Source of the DNA: Cheilinus undulatus
Taxonomy: Eukaryota > Chordata > Actinopteri > Labriformes > Labridae
Direction of reading: 5' to 3'
DNA: 64,000 nucleotides
Assembly: GCF_018320785.1 (NCBI RefSeq)
Contig: NC_054869.1
Location: 17,494,698 to 17,558,697, forward strand
Position numbers and translations under genes: made by a program. Below are positions 36,908 to 48,300 of the stretch, piece by piece (within the stretch, counting starts at the first letter, position 1; every line of letters begins with the position of its first letter). The notes beneath the pieces were generated by a model that did no database searches, was not told where the DNA came from, and worked only from the letters and a program-made list of their open reading frames with translations.

Positions 36908-37612
36908 TAGTGTTGGGTCGTTTGTGAAAGAGCCGGTTCAAAGAACTGACTCTTTTATGTAAACGAGAAGAGCCTGATCCCATTTGAGCTGTTTTATATC
37001 TTTATAACATTTTTTTATTTTCATGTACAGTGCTTAACAAATTTATTAGACCACCCTAACCCTAGCCAATGTTTGGTTTATGCCACAGCTGCCCTAAATG
37101 AACAGCATTAGTAATTACCAAAGTCATTTTTTTTATGTTTCTGCAATGGTTAATTCACCAATATGTAGAAGCTCTTGAACCCAAATGATATTTTTAATGC
37201 TAAAATATAATTATTATTGTTATCCCTGAATTTTTAAATGTATTGATATACAAAAACAACTGAAAAAAATAGGAAAGCACATTATTATTTCTTGATTAAT
37301 ATGTCAAATTACAGTTATTTACTTGCATTCCTGAAGAGAAAAATTAGTTTTAGTGGTTGAATGTTATGCTTGATAAAAAAAAAATTTTGAAAAAAATAAT
37401 AGCATGGTATTTTCATCAATTCAAAAAAACTGAGCACAACTGGACTAAAATACCAGCACAAATATCTATCATATGTCCTGACATTGCTAAATCTGGCCGA
37501 CCAAATGAGCATAACTGTAACCTGAATGAAGAGCCGCGAAAGAGCCGGCTCTTCTTGCTGAGCCAATCCAAGTGATCTGGATCACTTAAAAGAGGTGAAA
37601 TTCCCATCACTA
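36908..37612. mobile_element. hAT-type element, 705 bp, perfect target duplication
   Basis: It starts TAGTGTTGGG and ends CCCATCACTA. TGCAGCAC flanks it exactly on both sides (36900-36907 and 37613-37620). Inside each end are GAGCCGGTTC / AAGAGCCGGCTCTT motifs typical of a common fish hAT family. The interior is AT-rich without transposase, so it is non-autonomous. Confidence 0.92.
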
Positions 37613-37624
37613 TGCAGCACTTGG

Positions 37625-38230
37625 AGTAATGCTTTCATACAGCCAATAGCAGCAGAGTTCTCACACAACCAGTAGGAGCGCAGCTTTCATACAGATGGTA
37701 GAAAAGTGACTATCACACAACTGAATGCTTATACATGGGGCTGACCAATCATCACGCGGTTTTTCCTTTGCCACATTAAGTACATTTTGTATGTTTTGAT
37801 AAATGCATCCCAGTTCCGGTAAATAAACATCGGTTGGGTCTAATGAACTATTGATAATCAATAGTGGTATCACTTTTGGCACAAAAAAAAAAAAAAAAAA
37901 ACGAAGACAATATCAGACCACTCTTAGCTTATACACAACCAAGGTGAGCTCTGGTTTCGCACAGCTAATAGGACACTTCATTTGATAGGAGTGCTGCTTT
38001 CATAAAGCCTTCACATAGCCAATCGGAACACTACATTCATACAGCCAATAGGAGCACTGCTTTCATACAGCCAACAGGAACACTGCGTATTTCTACATAG
38101 TCAAAAGCAGGGCTGTTTATACAACCAATAGATTTGCTGCTTTCATACAACTGGTTGGGTGAAACTTTTATAAAGCTCATAGGAGTGCTTTTACACAGCC
38201 AATCGAAGATCAGCTTTCATACAGCCGATA
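37625..38230. repeat. Degenerate minisatellite, unit CTTTCATACAGCCAATAGGAGCA
   Basis: Approximate copies of CTTTCATACAGCCAATAGGAG appear at about 37632, 37683, 37998, 38034, 38060, 38140 and 38215, with further partial copies (CACAGCCAATCG, ACAACCAATAG) between. Spacing is irregular at about 25-60 bp. It borders the hAT target duplication on the left. No coding content is present. Confidence 0.7.
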
Positions 38231-41200
38231 ACTTTCTATCTTGTCTTTGTGTAGCTTCTTCTGAAAACTGTCAGATTCACTCAGAAAAGCACCGACTCCT
38301 ATGATGTTTGAGATTCCATACCAGTAACATATTAGGTCAATGTGTCAAGTACTGCAATCATTTAAATGTTCATGGTTTTTCTTTTAATAGCTTTTTTTTT
38401 GGTTGACCTGTTGCTTTCCATTTAATTTTGAGCTGAAGTGGGTAATTCTGGCACAACCTCGCCAACTTCCAAGGTGCACAGAGGATGAAAAGTCTTGAAG
38501 GAAACAGAAATCTCCAGCAACACTTGTTGTTTAGAGCAGTGATTCCCAACCACCAATCAATTATGACCACCTCAGAACAGCCAGTGGTGATAATGTTTAC
38601 CTCTTAAACTTAAATGCACACATCAGAAGACCATGAACTGTGACGGTGTGAAAGCAAAAGTTCTATAACTATGTTAACTACTTTAAGATTATATAAACAG
38701 TAAAAGATTGTATTGAAGTGCTGTATTTCATCAGCTGAATGAAGCTATTTCAGTATGTAAATAATCATTTAATCTTAAACACTGAAACTGTCATTCAGAG
38801 AAGAATTTAAAGTGTAAACTGATGCTAAAGTATATTTTTAAACTCATTGCTACTGTTTGTATTTGTCAGCATTTATTTACTGCTGAATACATAATCGTGG
38901 CAGACTGTTCCTTATTAATCTACGTTGATATTAAGTAATTATTTTAAGCAGACTATAATTTTTAAACAGGAGGGGTATATAGAAAATAAAAGCTTTTTCA
39001 TAAGATATTTCTTTTTATTTATTCTGAATTAACATGCAGTTATCTTTTTACTTTAGTTGAACTGCTTTTTAATTTTTCTTTCTTGTAGACATTTTAAAAA
39101 GCACATTATAAGGGTTTCCTTGTTTAAAAAAAGAATAAGTTCACTCCTTTTTTAGTAGGATCTGAGTATGAGCAGTGTAATATGGCGTTATGCACAGTAA
39201 AGCACAATACTACATCAACTAAAAATGTGTGAATGGGTGAAAGACATTCTTATGTTAGTGAATGAAAAAACCCACTTAGTTTGTTTTTATTCAATATCAA
39301 TACTGATTACAGGCATCTGCTCATATTTTTCCATAATAATTGACCAATTACAAAACAGATGTGTTTATAATGGTGCGTGTTGCAGGTTTTGGAGAAGATA
39401 CATCAAAAATATTAAGACATGGTTAAAAGCTTTGGATAGGATACAAGAATATAAGAGAGGCTTTAAAATAGTGCGTATTTATTACATTTTTTCCAGGTTG
39501 GCTGGTATGACTGGGAAACAACAAAATATGAAATAGAGACAAAAAATAAATCGGGTGCACCAAACATATGATAAATAGATCCTTGCAGCAAGTCAGAAAG
39601 AGCCCTTTAAAAGTCCACATTAGCAGTGTGGCCTACATACAAACAGACCTGGACTGAATAACTCCCACCCTTTCCTTCTTAATATGCCTAGAACAAGTTG
39701 CATGAAGCAAAAAAGCGGCTGCACCAACTGACAAAACTCATTGCCCCCTCATTGATATTCAGTCCAGCAGCAGGGTGTCCCTGGGGAATTCTGCTCGGCC
39801 CTCTGTCTCCCTCTCTTTTGTTTGTGTGTAGTGGGTGTGGGCATGGGGTACTCTGACCCACAGAGACAAAGCATTCTTTTGAGGCCCCATTGTCCAACCA
39901 GCCGAAGAAAAAAGTTTTGCAGTGGAACAGAATCAGAAGGGAGGCTGTTTAATAGTGCAGAACTAGTGCAGATATAAGCAAGAGGCCACAATGTATTTAC
40001 ACCAGACTTGGCCAAAGTGACCAAAAATATCATATCTGCATGATTATGTTTAAGCTTTATAAATCTAATGAAACACAGCATTAAATGTGCTCAAACAAGA
40101 GTAATACTGAAAAACCAGATCACAATATGTAGAGACTTTTGACAGTGAGGGGTTCAAACTATGGCCAACTGTCTGTTGTTAATTTCAATCGACCCACAAC
40201 AAATTCTAAAACTGAAAAGAAGCATTGCATAAAATCACAAAGCTTGTGCTTGACTGTATTGTACCTCTTAGTTTCGACTGTAAGGGGTGCTGATGTGTTT
40301 ATTCTGTAAACAGTTTGACAAGAAGAATCTGTTGTCAGGATATCTTAGCCAATCAAAATAAATCTTGATTCACGATAACCTGATGAATGTTTCATGGCAG
40401 CAAATAGCAATAGGAATTGTGCCCACTTGCTACTGTATTTGCCCCATATCAGGTCTGATTTACAAAGCATGTCTCACTAATCATCTCCATGCACCTATGC
40501 ACTGATAAAGTTTGGTTAGGAGCCAAGCCATCGGGTCACCCCTCTCTGTGGATTGGCAGACCAGCTGTTCAGCAGAGTGGGCGGACCAGGGGCAGCTCTG
40601 GTCGTTGCAGAGGTCGGCCAGGGTCCCCCTTGAAATCTGACAGGCCACCCAAATGCCTTAATGATGACTGGCTATTTGCCTTTTCAGCCATCAGTGGAAA
40701 GCTGTGATGTACTGTATGTTGTTTCTTCTAAGGATATTTTAACCAACACTGGAATGGTTTTATAAAATTCAATACAGAGTAACTCAGACATCCTTTCAAT
40801 TCTTGGGCATGTGGCCTTCAGTGAAAAGTTTGGACAGTCCTGCCTGAAAGCCTGGCACACACTAAGAAATTTTAAAATCTTAACCAATGATGACAAATAG
40901 TGGCAGATTGAATGTTGTGTTCCTACTGTGTGTGGTATAGAACAACATGACCAAAACAGCACAGCTTTATGCTTGACTTTTACTTTAATTGTCATGGTGG
41001 CGTTTGTTGTGCTTCCTGATTGGCTATTGTTAGATCAAGGTTGTAGTGGCCCAATATCATTACAACTATCTTGTAGCTTCTACATCGCGTAAAAGGATGT
41101 TCATCCATGTATTTTAGTCACTCAGTTTTCCTGTGAGTTAACTTTTTAAGGCCTTGACTGATTTATCTTGGCATCCTTGGATAACAGGGATTATTTTTTC

Positions 41201-41380
41201 AAGATATCAAATTATTACCGAAAGCAGAGCTTTCATCCTGAGATAATGAAATAAACTGAGGAAGTTTAGATCCCAGAGAAATAGAGCAAAATGCATGGAT
41301 GCATTTTTACTAAGGGGTTTCATAACATGGAACGTGTTCTAAGGTTATGGCTCTCTGATGGAAAAACGTGGATTGCTCCC
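38231..41380. other. Gene-free intergenic DNA
   Basis: This AT-rich spacer lies between the minisatellite and a LINE fragment. The frames at 39225-39536, 39749-40081 and 40684-40995 have no recognisable domain or splice support. Confidence 0.45.
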
Positions 41381-41384
41381 TCTG

Positions 41385-41945
41385 GGTGAGAGGGTATTTT
41401 CGTCCCAAACAAAGGAGTTCAAGTATCTTGGGGTCTTGTTCACGAGTGAGGGTACAATAGACTGTTAGAATGGCAGATGGAGTGGTGCAGCATCAGCAGT
41501 ATTGCAGACATTGTGCTGGACCTTGTGGCGAAGAGGCAACTGAGCCAGAGGCAAAACTCTCAATTTACCGGTCGATATTCATTACAACCCTCACCTATGG
41601 TCATGAGCTCTGGGTAATGACAAAAAGAATGAGATCCCAGGTTCAAGAGATCAAAATGAGATTCCTCAGGAGGGTGGCTTGGCTCAGCCTTAGAGATAGG
41701 GTGAGGAATGTGGACAACTGGAGGGAGCTCAAGTAGAAGCCGATCCTTCGTTTCAAAAGGGGCCAGTTGATGAGGTTCCGGCATCTGATTAGGGTGCCCC
41801 CTGGGCGGAGATCTTCCAGGTGCATCCCAATGGGGGAGGACCCCAGGGTAGACCCAGGACTCACCGGAAGGATTACAGTACATATCTCAACTGGAATGGG
41901 AGCATCTCAGAATCCACCAGGAACAGCCTGCTGCCATCATGACAT
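41385..41945 (+). mobile_element. Non-LTR retrotransposon (LINE) 3' fragment
   Basis: Three-frame reading recovers the C-terminal part of a fish LINE reverse transcriptase ORF: KEFKYLGVLFTSEGT, then AKLSIYRSIFITTLTYGHELW, MRFLRRVAWLSLRDRVRN and GRPRTHRKDY-like pieces. They are split by frameshifts and a stop. The tail reads CATGACATAACCCAGATAAA. The clade (Rex3/RTE-like or another) cannot be fixed by eye. Confidence 0.8.
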
Positions 41946-43650
41946 AACCCAGATAAAAAAAAGAAAAAAGGATGGATGCATTGTTCCATAACAACCTAAT
42001 CTGTATGAAATATTTCTTATTTAAGTTCTATAACTGGAATTAGAAATGCAACCACCCAAGTAAAAAATGTTTTGTTTTATTCTCCCCTACAGAGGCCTTA
42101 ACGGGACATACTCAATAAATTTAATTTTACTACTTTCCATAATCGCAAATCAAGTCAATTTATTTTTCAGAGTTTATATTTATTTTTGCTGTTGCGGTCT
42201 TGAGATAAAGATAAAGATTCCTGTGAAAATTATGTGATCTCAAGATCTTAAGATGGCAAAAAATTAATTTGTGACCAAGGGAAAACCAGCATTGTTATCT
42301 CAAAATAGCTATGTAAATAAGTCAAGATCTGAATGTCCTTTTAGGGCTTCCATACTTCTTTGGGGGTTGGATAATGTTGTGATATTATCAGATAATTTGA
42401 GTGTTTTGTTTACTTTTATACAAAGACATTTTGTAATGTTTTATAGATTACTGCATTCAGTACAAATGCATCCCTTATTTGGTTTAAGATTATCAGTAAT
42501 GTTTGCTGTAACAAATCAAAGTGCTTGAAAAAACACCAATGGATTTATTCATATGGATTCACTTCAATAGTGTTTGTGGATACTTTAATTTTGATCCAAA
42601 ATATGGATGAGACTGGATTAGAGAGGGAGCAGCTCTTGGGCTGCAGCCTGCATAAGAGCTTAGATGAGATGGTTATCACTGATCACTGATTCTCAAGAGG
42701 AAGCTGCTCCGTAAGTGTGATTCATTATATGAGAGAAATTAACTCAAATATAGCCGGAGAGAATTACCTCTCCTTTAGCCTGCTCTGTATATACAGACAC
42801 ACATAGGAGCTGCCCCCCCCCCCACACACACACGCTTGGAGTCATTATAACTTGTATTTGCAGGACGTGTCATGCCTGATCACTGCCTCTGATGTCTGTA
42901 AGGACGCTCACACACCTTCATTAGCCTGACAAAACTTGTCTGAGTGTGTGTCAGCGTGTTCAAATGCCACAGAGAGAAAAGGAGAAAGAGGAGATAAAAA
43001 AGAAAGAAGAGTGAAGCAATTTAATTTCTTTCCTAATTCCAACCCCCTCCCCATGCTTCCCCACCCTCTCATCCTCATCTCATCCCTGTGAGTGGAAAAA
43101 AGAGAGAAGTGTTAATCTAGACTTTGCCATTGTAGCCCTCCTCATTTTCAGAGCGCTGTTATCACGAGCACAGACAGACTCCCCTGATGAGTATTATGGT
43201 GCTCATAAAGGCCTCCTGCAGGGAGGGCAGGGGTACAAATCGGGTCAGTTTCAAGCAGGGATATTAGATTCATATTTTATATAAAGGGTCTATTTCATAA
43301 TGGTAGATACACCATTTAGTCTAATCATCTAATATGCAGCCACTATAGTGTGGATAGACTCTTTGCTGCTGTATGTGCAGTGTATACCAATCATTTGTTG
43401 GTGCTGTTTACAAGTAAATACATTGGTCATTCTGCACAACATCCTGCTTTGGAAAGCTGTCAAAACAATCCTTATTATGAGCATATGAGGACACCTGCTG
43501 GACATTTGTTGACATTGTTTTGACTCTGGACAGCCTCACAGAGGAGTTAATAATCTGTGGATTTAGCATGCTAATGCTTATAAATCACTCTTAATCTGCT
43601 AGTTTTCTGTACACACAATCACTCAAGACAAATGCAGTAATCTAGACGTT
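41946..43650. other. Intergenic DNA downstream of the elastase-like gene
   Basis: No gene is supported. A C-run followed by CACACACACAC lies at about 42813-42833, and a purine-rich patch at about 42970-43015. The stretch at 43150-43250 is less AT-rich and could be regulatory, but nothing proves it. Confidence 0.4.
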
Positions 43651-43651
43651 C

Positions 43652-43657
43652 TTTATT
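43652..43657 (-). terminator. Polyadenylation signal of the elastase-like gene
   Basis: AATAAA on the minus strand lies 15 nt past the TAA stop at 43673-43675, giving a very short 3' UTR, as is common for pancreatic protease mRNAs. Confidence 0.75.
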
Positions 43658-43672
43658 GATATGTCTTCATCT

Positions 43673-46600
43673 TTAGTTGTTCATCATAACCTGAAAACAC
43701 AAAATATGCAGCCATTAGCCAAAGCATAAATCAGCATTTACTCATAGGTTATTAAATCTTTATGCGTCTTCTTTACCTGGTCAATCCAGTCGTTGTAGGC
43801 AGACACCCTGGTGAAGACGGTTGGTTTCTTAATGAAGTTGCAGCCAAGGCCAGAGACAAAGCTGGCGATGCCATGGACCTCCCAGACACCCTCAAAGTTC
43901 TTACAGTTCAGAGGGCCACCAGAGTCGCCCTGGGCACAAAGAGAAAGGAGGAAGGATTATATTTTTTAATTATTTAGTGGAAATACTGGTAGACTGGTGG
44001 GGTACAACCATGAGAATCTCAATCAAGGTCATTGTTTCAACAAGAATGTTCCCTGGCAGCTATGAAACAAAGGAGCACATCATCTTCTTTGACATTTACA
44101 TTTAAACGTGATCTTATTATTATTGCTCTGATATGATTAAAAAAACAATACATTATGAAACGATTTTCACCATAAAACAATACATCATGATATGATAAGA
44201 TATGATATAATACGATGCGTTATGATACCACACACTCTATTGTCCTGAAACAATACGATACAAGATCTAATTGCTCTGATATCATACAATACAACAGGTT
44301 ATGATACAGTTTTTTGTCCTAATGCAATATGATATGACACGGTATAAAACCACACCATATGATATAATATGATAAAATACAATCTGATACATTATGTTAC
44401 AATACACTCTATTGTCCTGATATGATACATCTAATTGTTCTGAAAAGATACAGTACAATACATTATGATACACTTTTTTGTCCTAATGTTATATGACACA
44501 ATATGTGATATTATACGTTACGACAGGAACAATAGCATATGATATTAAATAGTTTGATACGATATGATACCATATGGTACAATTCACTCTATTGTCCTGA
44601 CATGATACAATAACATATATTATGATGCACTTTTTTTTATCCAAATGCAATATAATATATGATACAATGCAATATGATTTGATATAATACAATACTGTAT
44701 AACATTATACAGTCTAATATGATATGATATAATACGATATGATAACATACACGTTATTGTCCTGATATAATACATTTGATTGTTCTGATACGGTACAATG
44801 CAATATGGTATGATACACTTTTTTGTCCTAATGTGATATGATACAATATATTATGACGCGATAGATTATGATATGATATGATACAATCTTTTGTCCTGAT
44901 ACGACGCAATACATTTAATAGTTCTGATGATATAAAAAACAATACATAATGATACTTTTTTTTGTCCTTTGATATGAGACAATGACATGATACGGCGTGA
45001 TTTGATGCAATACGGTGTGATATGATTTGATACACTTTATTGTTATGACATGATATGATACACATTATTATACTTTATTTGTCCTAATGTGATATTACAC
45101 AATACGATACACTTTATTATCTTGATACAGTTGATTATGATCGGATAGGATATGATCCAATACACCCCATTATATATCTTTTTGTCCTGATAGGATAGGA
45201 TACAAAACAGTATGATACACTTTTTTAACCTTATATGATAAGGTATTATTATTCTGATATGGCTTGATATCTCGCCAATGTCCTGGTATGATAAGATACG
45301 ATACAATACGATTTGATAAATTTTAATACAATACGATACAATATAAATACGATGCGATACAATAAAAATACGATACGACACCATACAATGCTATATGATA
45401 AGATGTGACACACTACAATGCAATATGATACAATTTGATAAGATGCGATACGTTAGGACACAACATGAAACGATGTGATGTTAAATGGTACGATATGATG
45501 CAATGCGATGCAGTAGGATAAGACAGGATACAGCTCGATGTGATGCTGTACGATATGATGTGATGCAATGAGATACGGTACTGTTCGATACGTTTCGAAA
45601 CGATTCGGTTCGATTCAATTTGATGCAATACGATATGATGTGATACAATACCATAAACTTTGTTTTCTTGGGGAAAATTGTCTTGGACTCCAATTGCTGC
45701 ACCTATACAGCTGCCATCACAGCAATAAATCAGCACAAAAAGTAACAACAATCCAGAGTAGCATACAACAAAGAAACACACACCAGTTAAAAACACAAAT
45801 GCCCTGTATTACACAGGACTGCATAAAACTAGTAAAAATACTAGTAAGAAACCCCAATGACAAAAAGACAAAATACATTTTAAAAAAGATTATTGCCAGC
45901 ATTAAATTGATTTGACTCAACAGATAAAGACTGGCTTCTGGTATCTATTCCTTCCTACTTTGGCCAGTACTGATGTTAAATCAACATGTTGGTGCATCCC
46001 TACTGCAGACAAATTATTACAAAAGCAGAGAAAACAGGTTTAAAAAAATCTCGTCATATACAAACACACACATACAAAGTACAAACTTACATTGCATCCA
46101 CCAACCACTCCATCCCCGCCGGCACAAACCATGGTGGTCCTGACAGCGATGCCCCACCAGTCAGGCTGGGAGCAGGTGGTGTGGTCAGCCACAGGCATCA
46201 AAGCCTGCTGCAGCTTATCAGCAATGGGGCCTCCGGCTAAAACGTACAGGCAGAGTCTATTACCATCGTGCACATACACAAGCAGTCTGTCAACTCTGCT
46301 CCACAGCATTTCCCCTATAGCGCCAAATTCACAGTACTGCCCAAATTTTTCAATTTAGGAGTAATCCCCTCCCTCCTTAAAAAAAAAAAAAAGTTTCAGA
46401 GAAAACCTCATGCATGAGATTTTCATCCAAACTTTGGAGGTTTTTCTGGGTAACCCCAATCACACACACAGCTGCTTTAAACACAACAAACCAGCTGAAC
46501 ACCCTAAAGGGGAGACTCATGTCGACATTTCAAAGACGCTACTCTCAAAAAAGAAATGAGCACATCGTACAGAGAGAGACTTACTGTAAAGCCTGCCCCA

Positions 46601-48105
46601 TCCAGTGATGTAGCAGGGGTACTGGTTGGACAGCAGAGTGCCAGCAGCGGGAACACAGCCCAACTGCACCTGGTCACTCAAAGTCACAGGCTCTGACAGC
46701 TTGATCATGGCAATATCATAACTGCAAGACAAGCACAGAAAGAAAGTCTTAGAGGAGAATGACAAGCAATTTAAAAGCTTTTCCAGAGCCAAAAAGGGGG
46801 AGAGAGAAAGCAAGGTAAGATAATTAGAACAAGTAGAATCAGTATTTTTGCAATTTTATCTAATTTTCCTCTTTGGAAAAAGTCCAGGTGCCCTTTTAAC
46901 GGAGCAGCACAGTAATAGCATTATTTATGTCGTCTTTGTTTGGCTTCAGAAAAATACAAGATCTATGGAGATGGAAATCTTGTGTCAAAGGGAAAGTAAA
47001 AGCCGGACCACAGTGAACAAATGGAATTCAGACCACACTTTTTCACCTGGACCCAGAGCAGATGACATTATGATGATATACTGTATGTCAGAGCACTGCT
47101 CTTTGTAGTGTAAGCTGGAGTTGGTCTTACCCGAAGGCCACAAAGATGGGGTTCCATTTCTCATGCACAATAATCTTCTCAGGCAGGATCGCCTTGGAGC
47201 CAGCCTCCTCTTCCACCAGGTTGTGTTTGCCCACAAACACCCTGTAGGAGAGCTGGGAGCTGGGAGGGAGAAGGAACACATCAGGCTCATATTAAAGCTG
47301 ATAGAAGATTTGGAGCACAGTTTAAATATTTGATGAGGTCAATTTGGTGTTTAAATGAGGTGGCAAAATCAGCCCAGATGACCTTGAGTGTTTTTATCTC
47401 ATAGGTAGGGATGAATTCTTTCCTTATTCCTTTTATTTCTAAGGGTTGTATAGCATTTAGGGCCCTAGGATGGTGTAGTATGAGCACAGTATAGTCATAG
47501 TTCAGTGTCTGTGTCTTGTATCCTCTTCTGCCCGTACTTGATGCAGTGAGCAGCAGTCATGACCCAGTTGGCAGCGATCAGAGATCCCCCGCAAGTGTGC
47601 CTCCATTCACCATCTCTCTCATACTGCAGAGAGATCTGGACACAAATAGGATAACACAAGGTATATAAAATGTTTTGAAGCCACAGTTTGCTGATTTAAT
47701 TTGAAAGAAAACATTTAATCAAAGATCCGGGGCTACAATCTAATAAACAGATGCTTGACGCATAAGGTTTGCCAGCAAGTATAAAAACATGGACAGATGT
47801 GTAGATATTAGCATACCTGCCAGGGCCAGCTGTGGGGTGTGGCATCCTCTCCGTTGACCACACGGGAAGTAAGGGGCTCGATTGGTGGGGTGCCGCACCC
47901 GAGGGCTGGACAAGGTGGAGACGGACATGGAGATAGTGACAAGTCATGTAATATTTGAGAGCAGGGAAGTATTTTTAGACCAAAATCAGAAGCACAGAGC
48001 CAGAGCCACTCACACAAACTTTCAAACAGTTACCCCCAGAATTAGAGAGTGCCAGATGTTCTTACCGCTAGCAATGAACACTGAGGCCAGCACAATGGGG
48101 ATCAT
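43673..48105 (-). CDS. Pancreatic elastase / chymotrypsin C-type serine protease precursor, eight exons
   Basis: The minus-strand exons are 48066-48105, 47817-47905, 47538-47635, 47131-47259, 46585-46721, 46091-46236, 43777-43929 and 43673-43690. All are GT-AG and in frame, giving 269 aa (S1A family, secreted digestive zymogen). Signal peptide [16 protein letters not shown] is followed by a propeptide starting CG, and the activation site is SR|VVNGED (28/29). The triad is His73 in TAAHC, Asp121 in YDIAMIKL and Ser216 in [38 protein letters not shown] and SQPDWWG place it with the CELA2/CELA3/CTRC group; the end DWIDQVMMNN is typical. The S1 pocket has Gly at 189, Val at 216 and Thr at 226 (chymotrypsin numbering), the last two as in elastase 1, so small aliphatic P1 residues are expected. 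The exact orthologue is uncertain, so no symbol is given. Confidence 0.93.
44125..45655. repeat. Degenerate 5-bp satellite (GATAC/GATAT type) in the elastase-like gene
   Basis: About 1.5 kb consists almost wholly of ATACG, ATATG, ATACA and ATGCG pentamers, interrupted by a recurring phrase near CACTTTTTTGTCCTAAT. It fills much of the 2.16-kb intron between exons 6 and 7 (43930-46090). Because 15 nt is three units, several minus frames stay open and encode YHIISYR-like strings, which are artefacts. Confidence 0.9.
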
Positions 48106-48300
48106 GTTGATGGATGCTTCTGCTGAGGGACAGCAGGACACACACTCTTTTAAACTTTCCACCACAGGCAACACCCGCTCCGATCCCAGTAATACACTCT
48201 CCCATTGGCTTGTCTTGGCAGCAAGGGACAAGGACGGGCCAGTGGAAATGAGGGTCACAGCTAAAGGACGGCAAACAAATCACACAGGTGTACTCTCTGG
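48106..48300 (-). promoter_or_regulatory. Promoter of the elastase-like gene
   Basis: On the minus strand TTTAAAAG (48147-48154) is a TATA-like box about 45 bp before the ATG, leaving room for a short 5' UTR. An E-box CACCTG lies at about 48283-48288 and TTTCC at about 48245. An E-box paired with TTTCC is the make-up of pancreatic PTF1 sites, but the spacing here is not canonical. Confidence 0.5.

Noticed and set aside
44282-45796. Chain of minus-strand open frames with YHIISYR-like residues
   Set aside because: They are produced by the 5-bp repeat, which stays open in several frames. There is no domain, and they sit inside an intron of the protease gene.
48022-48283. Alternative minus-strand frames extending upstream of the protease start
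   Set aside because: They overlap exon 1 and the promoter in other frames; the signal peptide and splice phases fix the ATG at 48105.
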